From the NCBI GenBank assembly GCA_039926025.1, contig JBDSXV010000089.1:24303-88302 (forward strand): a stretch of 64,000 bases of DNA, written 5' to 3'. Of the stretch, positions 56,959-64,000 are shown piece by piece. The position numbers were made by a program, and so were the translations under genes. Source of the stretch: Dokdonella_A sp039926025 (GTDB lineage Bacteria > Pseudomonadota > Gammaproteobacteria > Xanthomonadales > Rhodanobacteraceae). The first letter of the stretch is position 1, and every line of letters begins with the position of its first letter. The notes beneath the pieces are model-generated. The model did not search any database and was not told where the DNA came from. It was given only the letters and a program-made list of their open reading frames with translations.

Positions 56959-58140
56959 TCATGCGCTGTGCATCGACAGCAATTCAAATGCCTGTGCGAG
57001 ATCGGCGATCAGCGCTTCCGCATCTTCCAGGCCGATCGAAAGGCGCACGAAGTTGAGCGGCACGCCGGTGGCAGGCTGCAACGGCGCATGCTGCGGGAAT
57101 ACCGCACACACCGGAAACAAGAGCGATTCGTAGCCGCCCCACGACACTGTCATGAGGAAACGCCTGAGTCCGTTGCAGAAGCGTTCGACGGTGGCGACAT
57201 CCATCGCATCAATCTCGATGGTGACCAGGCCACTCGCGCCATGCAGCTGGCGCTGGGTCAATCCGAACTGAGGGTTGTCGCTGGCCTGCGGCGAATACAC
57301 GTGACGCACGCGCGGATGCGCCTGCAGGAAGGCGATCACCTTCGCAGTTGTCGTGGCGATGCGCTCCATGCGGATCGGTAACGTACGCAAACCACGGATC
57401 AGCAACCAGGCGTCGTGCGGCGCGAGGATTGCGCCGAGGGTCATGTAGGGGCCGCGGAATATCTCTCGGATCAAGGTGCTGCTACCGCACAGGACGCCGG
57501 CAACGACATCGCTGTGTCCGTTGAGGTATTTCGTCGCGGAATGCGCGACGAGGTCGATGCCAAGCGCGATCGGCGACTGGTTCAGCGGCGTTGCATAGCT
57601 GTTGTCGCACAAGGTCCGGATGCCGCGTGCTTTCGCCAGCGCAGCGACCGCTGCAAGGTCCTGTTGCTCGAAGGTCATCGAGTTCGGACTTTCCAGCACG
57701 ATCAGGCGCGTGAGCGTGGTCAGCGCAGCTTCGAAATTCCCGATGTCGGTACCATCGACGAACGTGGTCGTGACGCCAAAGCGGCCGAGCAAATCGCACA
57801 ACACTGCGCGAGTCCAGCTATACGGCTTTGCCACGCAAACGACATGATCGCCGGCCGATACGCTCGCGATCGCAGCGGCCGACATTGCCGCCGCGCCGCT
57901 GCCAAACATCAGGCAGTCCTCGGCCCCTTCGAGCGCCGCAACTTTCTTGCGCAGGATCTCGACCGTGGGATTGTTGCCGCGCGTATAGACGTGATGGCCG
58001 AGTTCATCGCGAAAACCCTCGCGCATCGCAGCTACGGTCGGGAACGCGAAGATCGACGATTGAATGATCGGTGGTGCGACCGCACCAAAGTATTGCTGGC
58101 GGTCTTCACCGAGATGGTTGAGGATCCAGCTCAAGTCCAT
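56959..58140 (-). CDS. Cys/Met-metabolism PLP enzyme (cystathionine lyase/synthase-like)
   Basis: A 393-residue fold-type I PLP enzyme. It has HVYTRGNNPTVEILRKKVAALEG-type substrate and cofactor segments, GSGAAAMSAAAIASVSAGDHV, CDNSYATPLNQSP and the PLP Lys in AHSATKYLNGHSD. Members act as cystathionine gamma-synthase, beta- or gamma-lyase or methionine gamma-lyase; the exact reaction cannot be set from sequence. ATG 58140 gives the usual start MDLSWILNHLGED. It is 17 bp downstream of galU on the same strand. Confidence 0.88.
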   Translation of the reverse strand: MDLSWILNHLGEDRQQYFGAVAPPIIQSSIFAFPTVAAMREGFRDELGHHVYTRGNNPTVEILRKKVAALEGAEDCLMFGSGAAAMSAAAIASVSAGDHVVCVAKPYSWTRAVLCDLLGRFGVTTTFVDGTDIGNFEAALTTLTRLIVLESPNSMTFEQQDLAAVAALAKARGIRTLCDNSYATPLNQSPIALGIDLVAHSATKYLNGHSDVVAGVLCGSSTLIREIFRGPYMTLGAILAPHDAWLLIRGLRTLPIRMERIATTTAKVIAFLQAHPRVRHVYSPQASDNPQFGLTQRQLHGASGLVTIEIDAMDVATVERFCNGLRRFLMTVSWGGYESLLFPVCAVFPQHAPLQPATGVPLNFVRLSIGLEDAEALIADLAQAFELLSMHSA

Positions 58141-58157
58141 GGCGGCGCCATATGCCG

Positions 58158-59048
58158 TCAATTGACGAGCGATTTGATGAAACCGCGCGTGGCTTCCGCC
58201 AGCTGCGGATCTTCCAGCGCCATGTGCAAAGTCGCCTTGACCAAGCCGAGCTTGTTGCCACAATCAAAGCGCGTGCCTTCAAAACGATAGGCCAGTACGG
58301 ACTGTTCGGCCAGCAGCATCTCGATTGCATCGGTCAGCTGGATTTCACCACCCGCGCCCGGCCTGGTCTTCTCCAGCAGATCGAAAATTCGCCCCGGCAG
58401 AACGTAGCGGCCGACAATCGCGAGATTGGACGGTGCGACTTCGGGCTTGGGCTTCTCGACCACGAGCTTGATCCTTGCAGCGCGCTCGGAAACGGGCGTT
58501 GCATCGACAATGCCGTATTTGTTCGTCTCATCGCGCGGCACTTCCTCGACGGCAATCACGCCGGCGCTTTCGCTCGCGGCAAGCTCCGCCATCTGGCGCA
58601 ACGCGCCCGGGCGACCGGATGTCGCAGAGCCGTTCCAGATCAGGTCGTCTGGCAGCACCACGCCGAACGGCTCGTCGCCAACGACCGGCTTGGCGCAAAG
58701 GACGGCGTGACCGAGTCCAAGCGCTTCAGGCTGGGTCACGAATACGCAGCGCACATTCTTTGGCAATGTCCCCTGCACCATCGCCAGCAGATCGTTCTTG
58801 CCCGATTGCGCAAGCTTGGCTTCGAGCTCGTACGCCTTGTCGAAATAGTCGGCGATCGCGTGCTTGTAGCGGTTGGTCACGAAGATGAGCGTATCCGCGC
58901 CGGCGTCGACCGCTTCGTCGACCGCATACTGGATCAGTGGTCGATCAAGTACCGGCAGCATTTCCTTGGCCACTACCTTGGTCGCCGGCAAGAAGCGCGT
59001 GCCGAGGCCGGCCACAGGGAAGACGACTTTGCGCAGACGCTTGCTCAT
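58158..59048 (-). CDS. galU: UTP-glucose-1-phosphate uridylyltransferase
   Basis: A 296-residue nucleotidyltransferase with VVFPVAGLGTRFLPATKVVAKEMLP, VLPDDLI, GGEIQLTDAIEML and the sugar-binding EKPKPE. It makes UDP-glucose for envelope polysaccharides. AGAGGG precedes the ATG. It follows the PglF/CapD-like gene by 43 bp within the envelope-polysaccharide block. Confidence 0.96.
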   Translation of the reverse strand: MSKRLRKVVFPVAGLGTRFLPATKVVAKEMLPVLDRPLIQYAVDEAVDAGADTLIFVTNRYKHAIADYFDKAYELEAKLAQSGKNDLLAMVQGTLPKNVRCVFVTQPEALGLGHAVLCAKPVVGDEPFGVVLPDDLIWNGSATSGRPGALRQMAELAASESAGVIAVEEVPRDETNKYGIVDATPVSERAARIKLVVEKPKPEVAPSNLAIVGRYVLPGRIFDLLEKTRPGAGGEIQLTDAIEMLLAEQSVLAYRFEGTRFDCGNKLGLVKATLHMALEDPQLAEATRGFIKSLVN

Positions 59049-59091
59049 TCAATGCCCTCTGGTAATTCGAAAACAGTGGTTTGGTAGGTGC

Positions 59092-60975
59092 TCATCGTGG
59101 GCCGAACGCAACGACCACGCCCGCTGGCGGGTTCGCAGTTGCCGAGAACTCCGGCAACAAGTGATCGAGGATCCGTTGCAACACGTCTTCGTCAAAGTCG
59201 CGCACGGCAACCTCAGCCTGACGCAATTGAGCAATCAGCAAGCTCCAGGCCATGCTGCGCGGTTGCGCCAGGAAGATCTTCGCATGCGTGGTGTCGCTGT
59301 AGTTCTCGAGCGGATGGAACAGTTCCTCGAACAACTTCTCGCCCGGACGCAATCCGGTGTAGACAATTGCAATGTCGCCGTCCTCGTGTTTGCCGGCCAG
59401 ACGGATCATCTGCTCGGCGAGGTCGCGGATCTTGACCGGCTCGCCCATGTCGAGTGCGAAGATCTCGCCGCCCTGCCCAAGCACCGATGCCTGCAGGATG
59501 AGCTGGCAGGCTTCCGGGATCGTCATGAAATAGCGTGTGATCTCAGGATGCGTGACGGTGACCGGGCCACCCGCTCGGATCTGCTCGCGAAAGCGCGGAA
59601 CGACCGAGCCGGCCGAATCGAGCACATTGCCGAAGCGGACCGTGATGAAACGCGTGCTCGAGTGCTGTGCGAAATTCTGGCAGAACAATTCGGCGACACG
59701 CTTGCATGCACCCATCACGCTCGTTGGATTGACGGCCTTGTCGGTGGAGATCAGCACGAAACTGTCCGCCCCGTGGCGATCGGCGGCTTCCGCCACGGCA
59801 CGCGTGCCAATCACGTTGTTGCGAAATGCTTCGCGCACCTGGCCCTGCAGCAACGGGACATGTTTGTACGCCGCTGCGTGGAACACGACTTCGGGGCGCG
59901 CGTTCGCGAACACGCGCTCGCACGTCATCGCGTCGCCGCAGTCGCCGAGCCATGCGTTGAAGAGCAGGTTGGGATGGTCACGACGCAATTCCTGTTCGAT
60001 CGTGTAGAGATTGAATTCGGATAGCTCCAGCACGGTCAGTGACTCAGCGCCGAGCCGCGCAATCTGGCGGCACAATTCCGAACCGATCGAGCCACCGCCG
60101 CCTGTTACCAGAACACGCTTGCCCGCGAGGCGCGTGCGAATCGCGGTCCAGTCCAGCTGTACTTGTTCGCGTCCGAGCAGATCTTCGATCGCAACTTCCT
60201 TGAGTTCGTTGAAACTGGAACGGCCAGCAACAACGTCTTCCAGCCGCGGAACGGTCCGAAACGGCAGGTCGCAGCTCTCGCACAAATCGACCGCGCGGCG
60301 CATTTGCGACTTGTTTGCGGCCGGCATTGCGATCACCAGCATTTCGGCCGCCGTTTCCCGTGCGAGTTGCGGCAACTGGTCGAGCGTGCCGAGCACCGGG
60401 ATGCCATGCAGACGCGAACCTCGCAGTTGCACGTTATCGTCGAGAAAGCCGACCGGTGCGTAACGGTTTTCGCGGCGCAGATCGCGAACGAGGGCATCAC
60501 CGGCCTTGCCGGCGCCGAGCACCAGCACGCGCAGGCTCGGCGTGCGGGTGACGAAGTCGAGACGGCTGTCCTTCCAGTAGCGATAGAGCAGGCGCGGACC
60601 GCCGAGCAGGATCGCCAGCACGAACGGATACACCGCGAGTACAGTGCGCGGCACGGTAGCGAGGCGGTTGTACAGGAACAGGGTGATCGCTATCGCGAGC
60701 GCGCCGAGGAGACATGCGCGGAAGATGTTCCAGATATCCGGCACGCTGGCAAAGCGCCACAGTCCTCGATACAGACCGGTCCACCAGAATACAAGACCCT
60801 GCGCGGCAAGCACCAGCCACGCCTCGATACCGACCAGAAATACCGGCGCAGGATTGGGCTCCAGCGACCAGCGCATCATGCTCACCGCAGTCCATGCGAT
60901 CCAGACCATGAACATGTCGTGCGCAACGACAGCCAGACGCGGATGGATGACCGCGATCGCCTTACGCAACAGCAT
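59092..60975 (-). CDS. Membrane nucleotide-sugar 4,6-dehydratase (PglF/WbpM/CapD-like)
   Basis: A 627-residue protein: four N-terminal membrane helices, a first Rossmann-like domain (LRVLVLGAGKAGDALVRDLRRE), then the SDR domain (KRVLVTGGGGSIGSELCRQIA). The catalytic site shows the large-dehydratase variant with Met in place of Tyr (STDKAVNPTSVMGACKR), as in WbpM and PglF. It converts UDP-GlcNAc to the 4-keto-6-deoxy sugar for O-antigen or capsule. Its ATG overlaps the end of the WecA-like gene by 14 bases. Confidence 0.92.
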   Translation of the reverse strand: MLLRKAIAVIHPRLAVVAHDMFMVWIAWTAVSMMRWSLEPNPAPVFLVGIEAWLVLAAQGLVFWWTGLYRGLWRFASVPDIWNIFRACLLGALAIAITLFLYNRLATVPRTVLAVYPFVLAILLGGPRLLYRYWKDSRLDFVTRTPSLRVLVLGAGKAGDALVRDLRRENRYAPVGFLDDNVQLRGSRLHGIPVLGTLDQLPQLARETAAEMLVIAMPAANKSQMRRAVDLCESCDLPFRTVPRLEDVVAGRSSFNELKEVAIEDLLGREQVQLDWTAIRTRLAGKRVLVTGGGGSIGSELCRQIARLGAESLTVLELSEFNLYTIEQELRRDHPNLLFNAWLGDCGDAMTCERVFANARPEVVFHAAAYKHVPLLQGQVREAFRNNVIGTRAVAEAADRHGADSFVLISTDKAVNPTSVMGACKRVAELFCQNFAQHSSTRFITVRFGNVLDSAGSVVPRFREQIRAGGPVTVTHPEITRYFMTIPEACQLILQASVLGQGGEIFALDMGEPVKIRDLAEQMIRLAGKHEDGDIAIVYTGLRPGEKLFEELFHPLENYSDTTHAKIFLAQPRSMAWSLLIAQLRQAEVAVRDFDEDVLQRILDHLLPEFSATANPPAGVVVAFGPR

Positions 60976-62077
60976 GCTGCCTCCGCATCGCCACCATATT
61001 CAGGCAGCGGCGCTTGCCTACCCACCATAAAATGACGGCCATCGAATAGACGGCCGCTGCCGCGCCAATGCCGGTCGACGGCCCAGCAGCGCTGGATTGG
61101 TCTGCCAGTGCGGGGGAGCGATTCATCCAATAGACGACAGGCAACACGATCAACAGATTCCAGCCCATGTAAAGCGCGACGACACGCGCGTGCGAATACC
61201 CGCAACGTACCAGCCACTGGTACAGGTGCTCGCGGTGCGCACTATACCAACGGCGACCGCCGAGCATGCGCGAGAGCAAGGTGCAGGTCGCGTCGGCAAC
61301 GAAGGCCGAACACAGCACGAAACCGCTCGCCGCAGCGACTCTTGGCATACCAGTCTGCCAGAGCACGGAAACCGCGATCACGAACCCGAGCACGCCACTG
61401 CCGACATCGCCCATGAACACGCGAGCACGCGGAAAATTGAACGGCAGGAATCCGGCGCACGCAGCAGAACATACCAGCAAAGCAGCGCTTCCTCCCCCAC
61501 CCTTCCAGGCTAACAGGCCCGCCAGCACGCACAACACGAATAGCGCCTGCAGCGTGAGCAACCCGTTGATCCCATCCATGAAGTTGTGCAAGTTGATCGA
61601 CCAGACAATGGCGACCGTCACCGCGAGCCCGACGAAAATCGCGAGCCCGACATTGTCTATCGTCCCTTCCCCGACGAATACGGCGAAGAAAAACGAAGGC
61701 GCGGCGAAGACCCACGCGGCGGCGGCGCAATGCATCGCGAAGCGCTTGAGAGTGGAAAGTCCACCGTGATCATCGAGCCATCCGACCAGCGCGATGCCGA
61801 TCACCGGTGGCACGAGCACCACGAGATATCCCATGCCGCCATTGAAGCATGACAATAGAAGAGTGCTGAAACCCGCAAGCATCGCGACCACAATCGCAAC
61901 GCCTCCACCGCGCGGCGTTGGCGCGGCGTGCGAACGTCGCCGCCCGGGTAGGTCCAGCAGCTGACGGCGAAGTGCATACCGAATAGCAATCAAGGTCAGC
62001 AAAGCCGACAACACCATCGTCGCGATCAGCAGCACGAGAAAACTCTTTTCGGCGCACATGCGAATGCCGTCGCTCAC
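60962..62077 (-). CDS. Undecaprenyl-phosphate glycosyl-1-phosphate transferase (WecA/MraY family)
   Basis: A 371-residue membrane protein with about eleven helices. It has DLPGRRRSHAAPTPRGGGVAI, the catalytic Asp pair region (ALVGWLDDHGGLST), INLHNFMDGINGLLTLQ, NFPRARVFMGDVGSG and the loop HREHLYQWLVRCGYSHARV. It starts lipid-linked O-antigen or exopolysaccharide by moving a sugar-1-phosphate to undecaprenyl phosphate. It lies 6 bp after lapB and overlaps the dehydratase gene. Confidence 0.92.
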   Translation of the reverse strand: MSDGIRMCAEKSFLVLLIATMVLSALLTLIAIRYALRRQLLDLPGRRRSHAAPTPRGGGVAIVVAMLAGFSTLLLSCFNGGMGYLVVLVPPVIGIALVGWLDDHGGLSTLKRFAMHCAAAAWVFAAPSFFFAVFVGEGTIDNVGLAIFVGLAVTVAIVWSINLHNFMDGINGLLTLQALFVLCVLAGLLAWKGGGGSAALLVCSAACAGFLPFNFPRARVFMGDVGSGVLGFVIAVSVLWQTGMPRVAAASGFVLCSAFVADATCTLLSRMLGGRRWYSAHREHLYQWLVRCGYSHARVVALYMGWNLLIVLPVVYWMNRSPALADQSSAAGPSTGIGAAAAVYSMAVILWWVGKRRCLNMVAMRRQHAVA

Positions 62078-62083
62078 CTGAGC

Positions 62084-63262
62084 CTACTCGCCGACAACGC
62101 CATGGATCGGCCGCACCGTGCCCCAGTTCTTGCAACTGGGGCATTGCCAGTGATGCGCCTTTGCGCCGAATCCGCACTGGTTGCAGCGGTACATCGCCTT
62201 GCCTTCGACCAGCTTGCGCGTGAGTTCGCGCAGAATCAGGAAATTTTCGCGTGCCTCACCGCTCGCTGTGTGCAAATTGACATCGATCATCGCCATCAAC
62301 GCGCGCACAGACGGACGTTCGCGCAGGATACGATTGAGGAACTTGACCGCCGCCGGTTCACCGCGAGTCTCCGCATACACCTTGGCCAGCGCCAGCACCG
62401 GCGAAACGCCCTGATAGCGTTCGGTGATATCGAGCAGGAACTCCTCCGCACGCTGCATGCGCTGTGCACGCGCGTAGCAGTCGAGCAACGGCGAGAGAAT
62501 CTCCGGAACGTAGTCGACATCCTGTTCGGCAACGCGCTCGAACGCACCAATTGCCGCGTCCAGGTGGCCCGCAGCGGATTCGATATGGCCTTCGATCATG
62601 CTCGCGCGCACGCAGTCTGGCTGAGCCGCGAATGCGTTCGCCACCTGCGCGCGCGCATCCTCGCGCGCCCCGTGCGCACGCGCCTGTTCGGCCAATTCGC
62701 AGTGGAATTGCGCGATGACCGCGCCCTGCGATTCCCCTGTCGCCTTCTCCAGCCGTCGCGCGTGTTCGATCGCTTTGGACCAGTCGCGTTCGTGCTGATA
62801 GATTCCGATCAAATGCTTGAGTGCGGACGGCGCCAACGCGTCCATCGCGACCAGATCGGTGAAAAGAGTCTCGGCGCGATCGAGCAATCCAGCACGCATG
62901 TAGTCTTCACCAAGCTCCAGCAGGGCGACCGTTTTTTCTTCCTGGCTCAAGTTGGGTCGCGCAATCAGGTGCTGGTGCACGCGAATCGCTCGATCGACTT
63001 CGCCGCGCCGACGGAACAGGTTGCCCAGAGCAAGATGTGTCTCGACGGTATCGCGGTTGATGTCAGCGAGCTTGAGAAAGACCTCGATCGCCTTGTCCTG
63101 CTGTTCGTTGAGGAGGTAATTGAGGCCGCGGAAATAGCTGGTGGATAGTTCGCTGACGCGTGCGCCCGAGCTGCGCTCGCTGCCGCGACGGCCGAGCACC
63201 CAGCCAGAAAACGCAGCGATTGGCAGCAGCAGAAACAACAATGCCAGAGGAAGTTCGCTCAT
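62084..63262 (-). CDS. lapB: LPS assembly regulator LapB (YciM)
   Basis: A 392-residue protein with an N-terminal membrane anchor (LPLALLFLLLPIAAFSGW), TPR repeats (THLALGNLFRRRGEVDRAI, LLELGEDYMRAGLLDRAETLF) and a C-terminal rubredoxin-like metal site (YRCNQCGFGAKAHHWQCPSCKNWG). In E. coli LapB presents LpxC to FtsH, limiting LPS synthesis. Its ATG overlaps the LapA stop (ATGA). Confidence 0.96.
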   Translation of the reverse strand: MSELPLALLFLLLPIAAFSGWVLGRRGSERSSGARVSELSTSYFRGLNYLLNEQQDKAIEVFLKLADINRDTVETHLALGNLFRRRGEVDRAIRVHQHLIARPNLSQEEKTVALLELGEDYMRAGLLDRAETLFTDLVAMDALAPSALKHLIGIYQHERDWSKAIEHARRLEKATGESQGAVIAQFHCELAEQARAHGAREDARAQVANAFAAQPDCVRASMIEGHIESAAGHLDAAIGAFERVAEQDVDYVPEILSPLLDCYARAQRMQRAEEFLLDITERYQGVSPVLALAKVYAETRGEPAAVKFLNRILRERPSVRALMAMIDVNLHTASGEARENFLILRELTRKLVEGKAMYRCNQCGFGAKAHHWQCPSCKNWGTVRPIHGVVGE

Positions 63263-63537
63263 CTGTCGCCGCCCTTGCGCGCCTGCGCCGTATCGAGTTC
63301 GCGCAGTGAAGCACGCGCCTCGCGCGTTTCGTGGCGCAACCTCCGTGTCTGGCCAAGCCACGCGACGAGCCCACCCAGCAACCAGCCGATGAGCAGCATT
63401 CCAAGCAGGCCAACGCCAGTCGGCACATTCACCTGGAAGAAGTAGAAGTCCACCGGTATCCGAGCGCCATTGAGCGCGCCGAAAATGGCGCCGCTGGCGA
63501 TCACGATCAGGGTGAGGAAAATCAGGATCAAACGCAT
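63259..63537 (-). CDS. lapA: LapA-domain inner-membrane protein
   Basis: Ninety-two residues with two membrane helices (LILIFLTLIVIASGAIFGALN and GVGLLGMLLIGWLLGGLVAW) and the VDFYFFQVNVPTGVGL signature of the LapA (DUF1049) family, with a short coiled C-terminus. It is coupled to lapB. The start at 63537 matches the family; a longer frame extends through the upstream gap. Confidence 0.93.
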   Translation of the reverse strand: MRLILIFLTLIVIASGAIFGALNGARIPVDFYFFQVNVPTGVGLLGMLLIGWLLGGLVAWLGQTRRLRHETREARASLRELDTAQARKGGDR

Positions 63538-63659
63538 AGACGGCAGGCAGCGCTCAGGCCGGCGAATGATACGGGGTTCGGCGGGTATTCCCCGCAGTTT
63601 CTTGTGCGCAGCAGTCTCGATCATGACGCAAAGGCGTCGTGACGCCTCGGAAGAACGAT

Positions 63660-63980
63660 TCAGGCCGGCTCGGGCGACGTTGACAAAGCCGGGCGTTCGA
63701 CCTTCTCGTTGACCCGTTCGCGCAGTTCCTTGCCCGGCTTGAAGTGCGGCACGTGCTTGCCTGGAAGTGCGACTGAATCACCGGTCTTGGGATTGCGCCC
63801 CATGCGCGGTGGACGGTAGTGCAGCGAGAAGCTTCCGAAACCTCGGATCTCGATGCGTTCGCCGGTCGACAGTGAAAGGCTCATCTGCTCGAGCACGCTC
63901 TTGACGGCAAGCTCGACATCGTTGGCAGCCAGATGCTTCTGCCGCAGGGCCAGGGATTCGATCAGCTCCGACTTGGTCAT
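63660..63980 (-). CDS. ihfB: Integration host factor, beta subunit
   Basis: A 106-residue HU/IHF-fold DNA-bending protein: MTKSELIESLALRQ, EIRGFGSFSLHYRPPRMGRNPKTG (beta arm with the intercalating Pro) and KHVPHFKPGKELRERVNE. It pairs with IhfA and assists, among others, sigma-54 promoters. The last 20 bases of the window (63981-64000) upstream hold no gene that can be named; rpsA would be the usual neighbour. Confidence 0.97.
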   Translation of the reverse strand: MTKSELIESLALRQKHLAANDVELAVKSVLEQMSLSLSTGERIEIRGFGSFSLHYRPPRMGRNPKTGDSVALPGKHVPHFKPGKELRERVNEKVERPALSTSPEPA

Positions 63981-64000
63981 CGCAATGGACGTGTTCCCGG

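Overview
The window is GC-rich chromosomal DNA from a gammaproteobacterium. The order ihfB-lapA-lapB-wecA-like-galU, the rlmN-pilW-rodZ-yfgM-bamB-der block, and REP-type inverted repeats ending in a GTGGGAGCGGCTTCAGCC-like core all point to the Lysobacterales (Xanthomonadales), probably a Rhodanobacteraceae-type organism. The taxonomic call is inference from gene order and protein style. No rRNA, tRNA or CRISPR array was found.

Positions 1-13051 look like the right flank of a trans-AT polyketide synthase cluster whose megasynthases would lie to the left, outside the window. All genes are on the minus strand: a discrete Sfp-type phosphopantetheinyl transferase, a type II thioesterase, a MATE exporter, an aldehyde dehydrogenase, an acyltransferase-like protein that lacks the malonate-binding Arg (predicted acyl hydrolase), a sigma-54 response regulator with an NtrY-like kinase, a ketosynthase with the active-site Cys changed to Ser (decarboxylase of the HMG-CoA-synthase beta-branching cassette), and the first 42 codons of a PksH-like dehydratase. 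Two decayed IS5-like transposases and several gene-poor gaps break up this flank.

Positions 13958-26832 are accessory. They hold an SGNH hydrolase, a FUSC-type membrane protein, a large secreted kelch protein (7 + 7 blades around an InlB-like insert), a sorbosone-dehydrogenase-like lipoprotein, a run of very small proteins (including a metallothionein-like one and a DUF3309 protein), and a three-gene signalling operon: CHASE3-PAS kinase, single receiver, and hybrid kinase with a degenerate second receiver.

Positions 26881-50640 are mostly housekeeping. They contain guaB-(2OG-Fe oxygenase)-guaA-tadA, truC, a TPR Ser/Thr kinase, a TRAP transporter with its TatT partner (tatT-dctP-dctQ-dctM), folD, molybdenum cofactor genes (mobA-moeA-rhodanese/moeB), der-bamB-yfgM, rodZ-pilW-rlmN and ndk. 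Two conspicuous inverted-repeat elements lie here, one forming the 3' end of truC and one between the DUF1244 gene and moeB.

Positions 50821-55266 carry a fatty-acid oxidation unit: a TetR regulator with a perfect palindromic operator, a FadN-type bifunctional enzyme and a thiolase. Positions 55432-63980 end with a lipoprotein, a small membrane protein, a Cys/Met-type PLP enzyme, then envelope polysaccharide genes (galU, PglF/CapD-like dehydratase, WecA-like transferase) and lapB, lapA and ihfB.
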